Position numbers and translations under genes: made by a program
Notes under the pieces: generated by a model
Told to the model about the DNA's origin: nothing
Database searches by the model: none
Seen by the model: only the letters and a program-made list of their open reading frames with translations
Shown here: positions 9,571-20,511 of the stretch, piece after piece
Numbering within the stretch: the first letter of the stretch is position 1
Layout of the letters: every line of letters starts with the position of its first letter
DNA from: Zygnema cylindricum
Taxonomy: Eukaryota > Streptophyta > Zygnematophyceae > Zygnematales > Zygnemataceae
Direction: 5' to 3'
DNA length: 49,005 nucleotides
NCBI GenBank assembly: GCA_037447655.1
Contig: JBBHKE010001469.1
Location: 102,075 to 151,079, forward strand

Positions 9571-10562
9571 TTAAATTCTATGGGCTCCATTGCCCACAGA
9601 ATTCGCAGATCCAAAAGAAGCTAATCTAGATAGTGCCGACTCCAAGTTGATATAAACCCAAATGAATGATCCCTTGAAAATTAGAACCCCAATACAACTT
9701 CACCCCTGTGAAGAAAAGACCTTCTGTGTGCTCAGTTCCACCACATAATGCAAAGTTTGAATATGTGTTTTGGACAATACTCCCCACTTTGACTTTCCCA
9801 CTGAATATGTGCCACCCTGGCACGCAAAGACTCTGACCAACTACACCCTTGTGTAGCTTGGACTCGGCTGGTCAAAGATGACCTTTATAGTTACAAGCTC
9901 TCTTAGAGAGAGGTACCGAAATATCACTAAGTCTTAGTCTGCCTACTCATGACTACCTACTACTAAACTCTAGTCAAATAGGAACACTATATAGTACAAG
10001 AAGGTACGATGGGCGATGTACTTATTGTACGGCCATTGTACGACATGGTCTACAAGGTGACATGTGCCAAATCAGGAGCCATGGTTCCTCCTCCCATCTT
10101 CTCCGGTGTCAAATAATGTGGCGCCACGTGGCACCGCGTGACGCTATCCCCAAAGGCCGCCGAAAGCTTATTGCGGGTGGCGGCTGTAATGGTGGCCGTC
10201 CGATCAGTTATATTTATAGGGCTTCGATTCGCTTCTATGCATGAATTGATTAATGCGCGTTTTCGTTAGTCTGCTGCGAATTAGTCCTTTGAATCAATAG
10301 GTAAATATGCGAGAAACGTTCCACGTGTATCGTTTCGTTAGTGACATAATGGATAAGACGTTAGTCTATTTAGTAGCCTACAAATCCCGGTTCAAATCCG
10401 GCCAAGGGCAGTTTTTTGCTAAAAATAATAAAATACTTTCTAATTCTTTCTACCTCCTTCTAAATGATGCGGCAACCATGGCGTGCCTTTGGTCTTCTCT
10501 TCCTCTCTCTTTACATTCAAACTAAAATATAGAAGTGAACTATTAGTCACATATTTTCAACA
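9571..10562 (-). mobile_element. LTR of Copia family A (copy A2), probably solo
   Basis: On the - strand it starts TGTTGAAAATATGTGACTAA (10562 leftwards) and ends GGGCAATGGAGCCCATAGAA near 9571-9590, matching A1 over its length. It holds the U3 motif TTGTACGGCCATTGTAC (10025-10041) and the downstream block CCATCTTTGGCC/ACC-type sequence found just after the TATA box in the other copies. No family A internal sequence adjoins either end and no matching target duplication is evident, so it is an old solo or truncated LTR. Confidence 0.78.
10335..10410 (+). other. tRNA-like segment inside LTR A2 (antisense to the LTR)
   Basis: This is the best preserved copy of the tRNA-like module. It has ACATAATGGATAAGACG as a D-arm/A-box counterpart, and CCCGGTTCAAATCCGG (about 10386-10401) as a T arm with a 4-bp stem and a perfect-looking B box. 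Spacing of about 45 nt between the boxes is tRNA-like. The acceptor stem is poor. Confidence 0.65.
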
Positions 10563-10640
10563 CTCTATTTATTTTTCCAATACAGACCTAGAAAATACAT
10601 AAATTTCAACATATATAATCGATGTATATATATGTTATCA

Positions 10641-10696
10641 TTATTTCTTTCCGAATGTTAGTCCAAGTGAAGTGGCTATGTCTTTAAAATACTTAA
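10641..10696 (-). CDS. Possible last exon of the - strand LRR/EGF-like gene
   Basis: After the donor GTATGTC that ends the cysteine-rich exon, the next good acceptor on the - strand is a T-rich tract ending TTATAACAG, 168 nt further. Entered in the required phase it reads KYFKDIATSLGLTFGKK and a TAA stop. The intron length is close to the 171-nt intron after the last + strand LRR exon. Support comes only from splice signals and phase. Confidence 0.33.
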
Positions 10697-10864
10697 CTGT
10701 TATAATTGGAAAAAAAATAATCGGCCAAAAAATATTATCATGTACAGAGATATTACCATGTATATCTTATTGAGTAAGCACTAGTATGAGAAAAAAACAA
10801 GCCTTTCTTATCTCCTTGGGGAACAAATTTACTAGGAGTGCGCATTTTGTCAAAAAAGACATAC

Positions 10865-11145
10865 ATTTGCAAATGAATTTGCTCGCCTGATTGCTGTATC
10901 CTTCCTTGCATGCACATGATGGCCCGTTTGTGCCGATGGAGCAGATACCGCCTCCCACACAAGGCCCACATGCCTGGGTCACATTGCAGAACGCCTCACA
11001 TTCACTTTCACTTCGCTGTACGTAAAAATAAGGCCACCTGTGTGGAAAGGCTGGCGGAAATAGGCAATTGCCAACTGCCTCATTACAGGTAGGGTGCCCT
11101 GCGATTGTCTTAACTGGCCCGATGAAGTAGTTGTTTGAAATTGAA
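10865..11145 (-). CDS. Cysteine-rich, EGF-like exon ending the - strand LRR array
   Basis: This 281-nt exon lies between the acceptor ATTTACAG and the donor GTATGTC. Entered in phase 2, as the LRR exons demand, it opens with SISNNYFIGPVKT, which aligns with the first half of an LRR (compare LSGNQLSGSIPS). It then turns into a cysteine-rich region with ten cysteines, including ECEAFCN and an EGF-like stretch CGPCVGGGICSIGTNG followed by SCACKEGY. The ordering C-x2-C, G-G-x-C, C-x-C-x2-G-Y is typical of EGF-like domains, so the product is probably secreted or on the cell surface. It leaves in phase 1, as EGF exons usually do. An ATG at 11163-11165 is in frame but lies in the intron, so I prefer splicing. 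Confidence 0.72.
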
Positions 11146-11912
11146 CTGTAAATACGATACGCCATTATAAAAGAAAGTTACTTGGCTAAAGAAGATGTAG
11201 CAATGAAACCTTTCAAGTGCCTCGGCAACTTCAAAAACCATTAGCAGCTGAAATAATTAAATTAAAATGAAGGAAAATTATGGAGACTATTTCATTTACT
11301 ATGTCAAAAAAACCATTTACGGGAGAATTACAATCATTAAAATATACAATGTGGTAGACGTCTTTTCAAAAATACCATCAGTGTTTGTGGAAACGTTTGA
11401 TGGGGTACCAATTATCCAAATAAACATATTATTGTGAGAATTCTAAAAATCTGGGGACCAGAGTGGGAATTTCGCATGATAGCGAAAAGTGAGCCGGCCA
11501 AGAAGCAAATCTGGGACCTTCGAATGGAGCCTTCAGTGGGCTAACCTTTGTGCTACCAGCCCGAATATCGGAACTGGTAGGTCCATATTATTATATATCG
11601 AATGTGGGCATAACCACATCCTAGTATTGAATGGCACATCTTGCTGATATCAACCGTTATTACCATTAAATAGTATTTTTTATTACAAGTTATGTTATTA
11701 TTATTTATCATCTGTTATTCTGATTTATTTTTTATAAGATTTTAACTTTTATTCGTTAAAAATTACAATTCTCAAGTAATTGTCTCGATTTTCAAATTAT
11801 AAAAAATAATGACCTTACAATCTTCGATTGAGTGAATTTTTTGGTGGAACACACTATTTCTATTTGGAGACATTTTTTATGCGTAACACAACTATAGGGT
11901 CAATTGTCTCAC

Positions 11913-11984
11913 AATATTCCGAGGAGGTCCACTTGATCGATAGACAATGGGATTGTTCCACTCAACTGATTGTTAGATAAAGTT
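11913..11984 (-). CDS. LRR exon, - strand array (last full LRR)
   Basis: This 72-nt phase-2 exon encodes LSNNQLSGTIPLSIDQVDLLG. It is bounded by the acceptor GATCACAG and the donor GTGAGAC. It is the last complete repeat before the cysteine-rich exon, 767 nt away. The intron after it starts like the others (ends of its first 35 nt read GTTGTGTTACGCAT). Confidence 0.85.
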
Positions 11985-12691
11985 CTGTGATCCACAAATC
12001 CATTCATAAAATTAATGAAAAAAGCCCAATTACGCAAAAAAAAAAAATTGAAATACCGTTTTTCATTGGAAAATGTATTTATTCCCTTACAGCCGCCACT
12101 TTCTCCACTTTTGCTTCGCTACAATCTTTAAAATGAACGAAAAACTAAAGGGAATAAATGTTTTGTTCCTTTTTCTTTTATAAAAATCAAAATTTTTTAA
12201 ACATGTGTTAACTCTAGCTATGCATGACTAGAATTCATTATTGATTTTAAATGCCATATTTTGTTATTAATTTATATTATTCTGGTTTATTCTTCAATAA
12301 AATTATTTTTAACTATAGTTGTTATTTATTTCTAAATGTTATCAAGATATATTATTGTATTTTTTTCTGCTATTTTTTTCATTATTATGAATCATTTTTG
12401 CTGTTTACAATGTTTTTGTTAAGATTGTTAACTATAATCGTAATAAAGCCAATAGAGACGATAACATCCAAACTTTTGAAAAAAAAAGTAAAGCAAACAT
12501 GAGACACCTACAAGTGAAAAAAAAACGCATCAAAAAAAAGGGAAAAGAACTAAACATTGTGCCAACTTCTAAAACATAATGAATCTAGATTTCAAAAATA
12601 TTAAATGTAATAAATAGTTTACTACAACAATCCAAAATCATTTAACGTTCACTTTTGATACGTAACATAACCATAGTGTCATGTGTCTTAC

Positions 12692-12763
12692 AATACTCTA
12701 AGGCTTGTCATCTGACCGATGGACGATGGAATGCTTCCACTCAACTGGTTGCCACTTAAATCC
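12692..12763 (-). CDS. LRR exon, - strand array
   Basis: This 72-nt phase-2 exon encodes LSGNQLSGSIPSSIGQMTS, the sequence nearest to the consensus of all repeats in this window. The acceptor is GTGTCACAG and the donor GTAAGACA. It has no stop or frameshift. The intron to the next exon is 707 nt. Confidence 0.87.
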
Positions 12764-13505
12764 CTGTGACACGGAACACCCCAAAAGCTAATTATTAAAA
12801 AAAAAAAAAATCCGATATCTATTTATTCCTCCATACATATCGGTCTTAAATTACGCCCCACACATACATACGCACATAAATACTAAACAGGTTACATGTT
12901 TCCTCTTATTTATCCCTCTTTTCCTTTGTTTTTTCTCCGTTGCCTTGCACAGGCATCTTTTTTTCATGAGTTTGAAAGAATAAAATGGCCCAGAAATAAA
13001 ATAAACAATAACAATAATAATAAGAATTCGCAATCAATTTAAAACAAAACAATATTTGCATCCGGTGGAATTTGTCACTCTTTACATATTTCTAGTTGAT
13101 TGTATAAAGTAAAAAAATTGCAGACAAAGAATTGAAAAACCCAACAAATAACAGATGGAATCGTACACATTTGTTCATATGGATGTTTTCAATATATATG
13201 TATTTCAATCACGATCCCACGTACTCCCACCCCCCCTCCCGACTCTATACTTCTTTCCCCCCCCACTCTCTCCTCTTCCACAATCGAGAAGTTTAAAGTT
13301 CCGTGGCGATATTTTGTAAATTATAAATATAATAGATATTAGCTTTACAACAAAAAAACTGGTAAAAAAATGGATGTTTAATCACAATGTCGAAATTAAT
13401 AGATAATGTTTTTTCTCTTCCATTTCCTTCCAAAAAAAAATGTTTTTTTTAAGTTATAGGTTACGAAATAGAAAAATAGTAAAAAAAAAAGGATTTGTGT
13501 CTTAC

Positions 13506-13577
13506 AAGCTACTGATTTTTGTCATTTGAGCAATGGACGATGGAACGCTTCCACTCAACTGGTTACTATTTAGAACT
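13506..13577 (-). CDS. LRR exon, - strand array
   Basis: This 72-nt phase-2 exon encodes LNSNQLSGSVPSSIAQMTK. Acceptor AG (GCTACAG) and donor GTAAGACA are intact. Its downstream intron start is the least like the others after the first ten bases, which suggests that this intron was altered. Flanking introns are 1,086 nt and 742 nt. Confidence 0.86.
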
Positions 13578-13949
13578 CTGTAGCATTGGTCATCCACGAA
13601 ACCAATCTCAACAAAATTAAGAAAAACTCAAAATATGATGGAACCAATAATTTAAAAAATGCACTTTTGCCACCCACGATAGAATTAATTGCATACAAAC
13701 CCTCCCCTATTATTGCTTTGAAACAATTTGTCACTCATTTTCCACTTGTGTTAAGAAAAAAATTATGAAATAATCATAACTAATTTTCAACTATGCATAT
13801 ATACACGTAAATATATGCATACATATGAAAGAAAGAAACCAAAGAAAATAAAGTCATTATGACAAAAAACATGTGTTATTAATCACGTCAAATTTTGCTT
13901 TAAAAAGTTCATGATTTTCTAATATGTTCCCCACACATACGATATGTGT

Positions 13950-14012
13950 AAACATATATATATATATATATATATATGTATATGTTTATATATATGTATA
14001 TACATACCATTT
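13950..14012. repeat. (TA)n / TATG microsatellite in an LRR intron
   Basis: A pure TA run of about 26 nt is followed by TATG-type repeats. It lies inside the 1,086-nt intron between two LRR exons and probably accounts for part of that intron's extra length. Confidence 0.9.
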
Positions 14013-14663
14013 ATATCTATATCTACATATCCTACATATCATGTCATATCGTCTCTCCACTACCTTTTCAAATTTGGTTTTTCTCCTTTGCTTCACACAT
14101 TTTATCTTTTTTAATTGAATATAACAACAAAAAAATCCCCGATAACACAAAAGAAAACTGTTAAGAATTGGAGAAAAAAAAATGTTACAATTTTTTCATA
14201 CCACGTGGTTTTTCTCACGCTCCCCTCCCCTCTTCCTCTATGACATTTAAGCATAAAATCCGCAAATCAATAAAAAAAACCCATTAAAATATATGTAACA
14301 AAAAAAAAAACCTTTGTTTAATGCAATGATTTTAATTCACGCATTTTTTAATCACAAACCCTTTCCAAACTTTCATTACTATACACTATTGTTCTTGTTC
14401 GGTTTGTAATTAGTTTTTATGATTCTTATCAGGAATCTACCAAACGATAAAACATAAACATTTAAAAAAATAAACTAGAAGTTTTACAACTGAAATTAGG
14501 CTTACACAAAAAAGACAAATTTTAAATTCCAAATTGTTATACCACCTTCCGAACAAAAGGAACTAAGATATTAACAATCTTTGGTAATTATTTTTCCAAG
14601 TAGGCTATTTGTATAAGAGTAAATTTTTGATGTGGAAAACAACCATAGTGTCATGTGCCTTAC

Positions 14664-14735
14664 AAGAATCCGAGGGATTTCAGTTGGCCGATGGACGATG
14701 GAATGCTTCCATTCAATTGGTTGCCAGACAAATCT
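14664..14735 (-). CDS. LRR exon, - strand array
   Basis: This 72-nt phase-2 exon encodes LSGNQLNGSIPSSIGQLKS. The acceptor is TGTAACAG and the donor GTAAGGCA. The frame is open with its neighbours. The intron 5' end matches the shared LRR-intron start. Confidence 0.87.
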
Positions 14736-15231
14736 CTGTTACACCAAGCATCTACAAAAAACAATCGTAACACAAAAATGAAAAAAACCACTATCAACAA
14801 CACTTTCCCACACACAATCACTTAATTTTACATATTGTACAAGAAAGGAAAAAAATTACACAATTGTTGAATGCAATATTAACACACCACAATGACATTT
14901 TTTAACAATTCACTCCCCTTGCCCCTCTTCTTCCGTTAGGTGACTTACAGTGAATTCTTGTATAATTCATCTTGTTTTTTTTCACATTGATTATGATCCT
15001 TATAAGACATCCAGTAAATGATAACACCTAAAATTTTCGAAAAGTGTACTTACATTTTCAAAGTGAAATATTGACTACTGAAAAAAAATCTGAAATTATA
15101 GGTCAATTTACAAATCGAAAAGAGTTGAGATATTTACAATTTTCAATGCACTTTAAATATCCGTTACAACAAGCCATTTCCATCTAGCGTTTAATTTTTA
15201 TGTGTAACATAACCAATATCATTTGTCTTAC

Positions 15232-15303
15232 AAAGAAAAGACGGATGCTAGTTGACCGATAGATGATGGAAGGCTTCCACTCAACTGATTTGAATAGAGA
15301 TAT
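15232..15303 (-). CDS. LRR exon with a damaged splice acceptor (most 5' repeat visible)
   Basis: This 72-nt block encodes YSNQLSGSLPSSIGQLASVF in the same phase and with an intact donor (GTAAGACA). The acceptor reads GTCACAT where every other LRR exon has CACAG or similar, so the invariant AG is AT (positions 15305-15304). As written, this exon would be skipped or joined at another site. Skipping 72 nt keeps the frame. Continuous open reading extends upstream into the intron for about 45 codons, by chance. A sequencing error could also explain the missing G. Confidence 0.75.
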
Positions 15304-16012
15304 ATGTGACACCGAATATTCGCAAAGAACAATCGTAAAGATAAACAAATGAAAAATGATAAATCCTCAATTATGGAAGGAGGAAGAACAACATCAATAT
15401 GCCCTTTTTCCACACACCATCGCATTTGTTCACATGCAGCCATCCTCCGACCTCCCCCCTCCCCCCACTTTCTTACAATCCTTCACTACAAAATAAATAA
15501 ATTTGAAATATCAATGTAAAACAATTTAGAAAAAGAAATGATTTTTTCTTTTTTTTTGCATTAAAAATCAGGAGTTATTCCAAAGATCAAATAATTTTAT
15601 TTATAAACAATTAAAATTAATTACTGATATTAAATGTTTTTGTTTTATAATTGGTTGTTGTTATTTTTAGTTTTTATTTAATATCCCTATTAAACATTAA
15701 AAAAAAATTATCATGATTTTGTTCTATCATGGTTAGCTATTACTGTTACTAAACGTTTTGTAATAATTCACTTTTTCAGTCATTATTATAAAGTATTTGT
15801 ATAATTTTTCTTATTTATTATAAAAAATATTTTTCATCCATTTGAAACATCTAGCAAGCAATGACAACTAAACATTGCAAAAAAATTGTTGCGATTAAAA
15901 AAAAAACTTACAAAAAAACAAGAAAACCAACAAGTAAAATAAAAAAATCACCCATCATTGTACCAACTTTCAAGAAATGTAGAACTATGAACTTTGCAAT
16001 CTTCAATGCAAT
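15304..16012 (-). other. Upstream LRR intron remnant cut by retroelement DNA
   Basis: This AT-rich DNA looks like the neighbouring LRR introns, including a stretch (CAATCTTCAATGCA near 16,000) resembling CAATTTTCAATGCA at 15140. It stops abruptly at about 16,013, where GC-richer retroelement sequence starts on the other strand. Any more 5' exons of the - strand gene are missing or displaced. Confidence 0.6.
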
Positions 16013-16785
16013 CTTCCTCCCTACTTAAAGAGAGCAGAAGTGTCGCGACACGTGTGAGCATGCGCCGCAAACATCGTGGTGGGACGCTCATGAGCAGTCC
16101 AAACCTCCTAATGGGGAACCGGTTAACCCATCTCCTCCTCCACCTAAAAACCCATGGCCTCCCAATAGGCCTCCGAGGACGCCAACTATGGGAACCCCAC
16201 CGGTTAATCATGGAAACCGATTCTGTTCCCGATGCAGAAAGACGGGGCACGATGTCCGCATACATGTGCCCAGATAAGGCGGCCACCTCCACTTATTGTC
16301 AGCAGAAGGGACATTACGTTCACCGCTGCCACATTAAGGACCCTAATTTCACTTACCAAAATCAGATTAAGAACACGGGAATTCCGGCCCGTTCAACAAA
16401 ACCGGTCACCCCGCCAAAGGAGACCGAGAAAGAGGAAGCTCCTCCTAAGATCTCTCGTCAAGAGAGAGAGAGAAGGCCAAGCTTCAAGCCACGATGGCAG
16501 CCATGATGAAAGAGCAATTTGCGGCTTTCATGGCGGAAATGAAACCACAATTTACAGGGAAGGCGAGGTTAGTGGTGCACATGCCGTCGTTGGCCGGGCA
16601 AACCCTTCCGGATTTCAACGTCCAACAACGGGTAGCTACATTTGAAAAGGGCTCCGCAGACCATAACCGAATGGGGAAACTACATAACTCTCGAGTCCCA
16701 CTTTCGTTTGAAAAGGAGCCTCTTCCTCCTCTACCGGAACCAAGAAGCCTTCAAAATTCTACTAATTGTTGACCCAATACAATAA
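16013..16785 (+). pseudogene. LTR-retrotransposon gag fragment with CCHC zinc knuckles
   Basis: A proline-rich stretch (PVNPSPPPPKNPWPPNRPP) precedes FCSRCRKTGHDVRIH, a CCHC zinc knuckle whose last cysteine is lost, then a TAA. In the next frame a second knuckle-like block reads TYCQQKGHYVHRC, with its first cysteine also lost. These knuckles bind RNA in Gag. Composition is clearly GC-richer than the LRR introns to the left. No pol follows. Two knuckles and a P-rich linker are more usual for Ty3-type or long Gag proteins, but the family is uncertain. Confidence 0.6.
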
Positions 16786-17002
16786 AACCATGTAAATGTA
16801 AACTAGCGACTGAAGTAGCTAAACAACAACCTAAACAGAAAGTGACGATTTTAGACGCGAGACAAAATAACACAAAGTTGTGGCGTCTCGAAATTGTACC
16901 TGAAAATAGGGTCGAAACCAAATAGACGTGACGTGACGTGAATCGAACGCCAAGTAAAACGGTCTATTTCTAGGCTGGCGATTCGAGTAGCACTCCCCAA
17001 CA
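16786..17002 (-). mobile_element. 3' LTR start of Copia family B (partial, approximate left end)
   Basis: Immediately downstream (on the - strand) of the polypurine tract the sequence begins TGTTGGGGAGTGC, a standard Copia LTR start. The left end is not defined, because no second LTR copy could be matched. It contains a short GTCAC-rich run (CACGTCACGTCACGTC). Confidence 0.6.
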
Positions 17003-17015
17003 TTCCCCCTCCATT
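17003..17015 (-). other. Polypurine tract of Copia family B
   Basis: On the - strand GGAGGGGGAA directly precedes TGTTGGGG. In Copia elements the polypurine tract primes plus-strand synthesis and abuts the 3' LTR, and its position after the RNase H remnant fits. Confidence 0.75.
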
Positions 17016-17249
17016 GGGAGAATCGCCACCACTCAAAATAACCTTAGTTTGGGCCGCCCTCTTAAAAGCATAGACTAAATCAGTACCTAAGTCAACCTAT
17101 CGGCAACTTCCTCCAACGTCCACACGTATTCAACCTCGAACTCTTTTGTCGCCACTAAATCTTGCACAAAATGCTGTTGAATACGGATGTGTTTTGTGCG
17201 TTTTTGAGAAACAGGATTTTTCACTAATCTCATATTACCAATAAAACAA

Positions 17250-20160
17250 AAATTAAACAACCATTAGGAATCGAAGTTTGCCCAACATCTCATTCATCCA
17301 AACAAACACTTTTGATGCGCGACAGGTGGCCATATATTTTGCCTCGGTCTAACTTAAGGCCACGGTTCATTGGAGACGAGAAATCCACGAATTTGCTTCA
17401 CCGCCAAAGACAAACGAACATTCGCAGACTTGGATTTTTCAGAATAGCAATCCTCGCCTCAATCCGCATCGCTTTATCTGATGCACTCTAGCAATTCTTT
17501 TCCTGATTTTGAAAACTAGGTGGATTTCAACTATATTTGCTAAGTAGCAGAATGTGTACTTCACGGTCTCCCAAAATGATTTTTTGGGCGCTTGACATTA
17601 TCAATTTACACCAGATATGGCCGCCGATATATCGGGCCGTGTACCAACAGTTAGGTATATTAAAATCCCTAATGCTTCGCGATATGTTACGTCAACAGTC
17701 AGTTCTTCTTGCAACCTTCGTAATTGAAATTTTGCGCCCATAGGAGTCGAAACTGGTTTAGTGTCAATCATGGAAAATTGAGTTAAGACCTCTTTCACTA
17801 TTAAGATTGACTCAATTTTATGTCTTTGTTTACATGGAGAATCACTTTGATGCCCAAAATGTGTTGTACGTCGCCAAGATTGTCACTTTAAGATAAAAAT
17901 GCATGTATGCCTTCAATTTCGCAGATTCGTACAAGACTTTATGACATCATAAAAAAATGATTGACGTACATTCACAATATTATTTGATTAAGGTTCTCCT
18001 TTTTTACGTCATATCCTCCCAAGTCCAGATTGTTCGAATTATACTAAAAATTCATACTCAGTTAAAATGTTGTTTAAGCACAAATTCTAAGTGTGGCACT
18101 TGCTTGAAGACGTAAGAGGGATTTTCGCAATCACCATAGCATACCTTCCCTTGACGTCACATCCTCGATAACTTCATCTAAACCTCTTCTTCTAAGTCAC
18201 CATAATAAATCGTCCTTTAAACATCCCTTTGATGGATTGCTTCTTCCCCCAACGACAAATGCGACAATCATCTATAGAAAATGAAATTTGATGAGCGGAG
18301 CACAAGTCTTCCTATTTTCAACCCCATCTTTGAAGTTGGAATCCTTTGCAAACCAATCTCGCCTTGTAGTTCACTATCTCTCCCGATGCACGAGTTTTTT
18401 TTTTTAAAACACATTTAGCATGCATCGCCCCTCCGATAATTTCAAGGTCTTAGAATGTTGTACTCCACTTATGTGGGCTAACATTGATATACCTAATCTT
18501 ACGAACTTCTAGCTTCACTTTATGATTGAGTATTGCCGGCCAAATTCCACACATTAATTGTTGCAAGAGGAATTACGTCTCTTTAGCATCAGAGACGAAA
18601 TAATGAGAATTTGAAATGTGGCCACCAACTTTATTATAAAAAGGCCATTCGGTTTTTTTCTACTATTTTCTCGAGTACTCATACGAATGAACGCAAAATG
18701 CCCCAAATTTTTTTCCTCGTCCACATTTTGGCAAATGCGATTTTGATAAAATTTACGAGTGTCCGAAGACATTTGAGAATTTTGGCTCACATGACTTCAG
18801 ACATCGATGTCAATGTCCGATTTCTTCAAATCTGAAAGTTATTTTCAGTTCACTTTCTTGACATTAACATTAGATTTCGACTCTTCCCCCAAATTTTGAA
18901 TTTCCAATGTCTAAGAAAGTGGCCAATTCCTCCTCATATAAAACCAGGTTTTTCCTTAATTTGGCGGAATACGCAATCACATATTTTAAATTCCTTGTAA
19001 AAATTGACATTGCGTATTTTCCTAAAATACGATGGACCAGATCGAACACTTGAGATAACCTTTCTTTCAAACTATAGCCCGTAAAATTTCTTAGCTGACT
19101 CCTTACCAAATATTTCCCCTTCGAAAACTTGATCCACATAAGCCTTGGCTTAACTTCCCAAAATTCCAAGGTGATTGAGTGTCGGCTTCCACCCATATAA
19201 TAAATTCATAAGGCATTTTGTCATTGGAGACACAGGTAAGCCTTCGATTACAAAAGTGGTGAGAATTCCATCTGCCAACAAATAAATACCATTGCTTCGG
19301 GAATGTACCATCGCTTACCATCTCTTTCAAAGCTCTATTTTTCCTTTCGGCAATTTCATTAGATTTGGAGAGTAACGCGTTGAGAATTGTTACCTTATCC
19401 CTATCTCCTAACAATACCCCTCAAATGCCACGACTTCACCTCCATTGCCCGAACAAATGTCCTTTCATTTCCAATCACATTGGCTTTCGGCAATAACATG
19501 CCACTCTTTAGAAGCCTTGAGAGTATCCTATTTCTTCTTTAACCAATAAACCCACGAAAGTCACGAAAAGTAGTTACAATTACCATAATATGACAATTTC
19601 CCCTTATAGTCTCCAACTTAATATGACCACATAAATGGACATGGACGAGCTCTAACGGAAACTGTGCGCGAATATTCACATCATTAAACGGAGGTGATTT
19701 CTGAATTTTTTTAATTAGCTAATCTTCCACAGCCGTTGATCTTTTTACTAGTAGCGAGGTCTAATCCCCTTACAAAAGCCTTTTTGATCAAACTCCGTAA
19801 ATTTCCCTCGAATGTATGGCACATCCAGTGAGGCCATAATGTTACATACCCTTTCATATCCAAAATTTGATGCAAAATGCCCAAGGTAAGAGCTTTAGCG
19901 GGCCGCCTCTATACTACTTCAAAGAACCGAAAACCCAGCGCTGCTTTTCCGTAACTTTTCGGCCGAAGGCGGGGTGAGTTAATAAGAAGAACGATGTTTT
20001 TTTACTCCCGAGCTTGAGAAGCCTTTCCCCTTGTTTGTCTTGAGATAGTTTACAACAACTCTGTAAGCAGGAATTTACAAAGTAAATATCTTGAAGATGC
20101 ACAGATTTCTCCAGCAATACATCGAGAAAGTAAGTCAGGTTATTCTCCTCGGTGATCACC
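17250..20160 (-). pseudogene. Copia family B pol remnant (integrase, reverse transcriptase, RNase H)
   Basis: Read leftwards, fragments appear in Copia order across many stops and frameshifts. First is PLELVHVHLCGHIKLETI (integrase start, catalytic D of A-D-L-C-G replaced by H). Next is SGNGGEVVAFEGYC (the second catalytic D of S-D-N-G-G-E replaced by G), then IAERKNRALKEMV and NDKMPYEF, with FGKLS and further linker sequence. Then comes RT palm C-terminal sequence (HILGIKVILHVNKDIKL, FSMIDTKPVSTPMG, GILIYLTVGTRPDIS) at 17,600-17,860. Last is an RNase H piece, TEAKYMATCRASKVFVWM, near 17,290-17,370. Such a polyprotein normally copies element RNA into DNA and inserts it. This copy is dead. Confidence 0.82.
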
Positions 20161-20169
20161 CTTCTATTA

Positions 20170-20511
20170 TTAAGGTTTTTTTACAATGATATTATACCGC
20201 TTCACTCCTTCGTCAATTGATTCATTATGTTTAATCCGACATTGAATGAAATCCGAGAAGACGTATTGGCCCTTGTTTTGAACTCCTCTCCCGATTTGAC
20301 TTTCCAAAGCCTTCCAACAAAATTGTGTGTATGCTCGAAGTCGATCCTTGGACATAGAGCCGCCATCACCTCCATTTGGCTAGAAGGATCTAGCTTCGTA
20401 TACTTCCCCTCTAAAACCAAAATCCTTCTCAAGATTCTCTTCGGCATACGGTTGTCTTCGGAATGCTTCGGGGTTGGAGCAGCCAAGGGGGAAGAGGTAT
20501 TGAAAATATAA
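20170..20511 (-). pseudogene. Copia family B gag remnant
   Basis: An open stretch reads RMPKRILRRILVLEGKYTKL, FEHTHNFVGRLWKVKSGEEF and then, after a frameshift, RYNIIVKKP. It lies between the PBS and the pol remnant, where Copia Gag belongs, and has the basic, low-hydrophobic character of Gag. Assignment is by position rather than by a diagnostic motif, and no CCHC knuckle was found. Confidence 0.5.

Noticed and set aside
11163-11165. ATG as the start of a separate 132-codon gene for the cysteine-rich protein
   Set aside because: A good acceptor (ATTTACAG) lies 18 nt inside it in exactly the phase of the LRR exons, and the first residues after it complete a half LRR. Splicing from the array is the simpler reading.
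15994-16506. Reading the 170-codon frame as a real protein gene
   Set aside because: The two zinc knuckles lie in different frames and each has lost a cysteine, so this is a decayed gag fragment.
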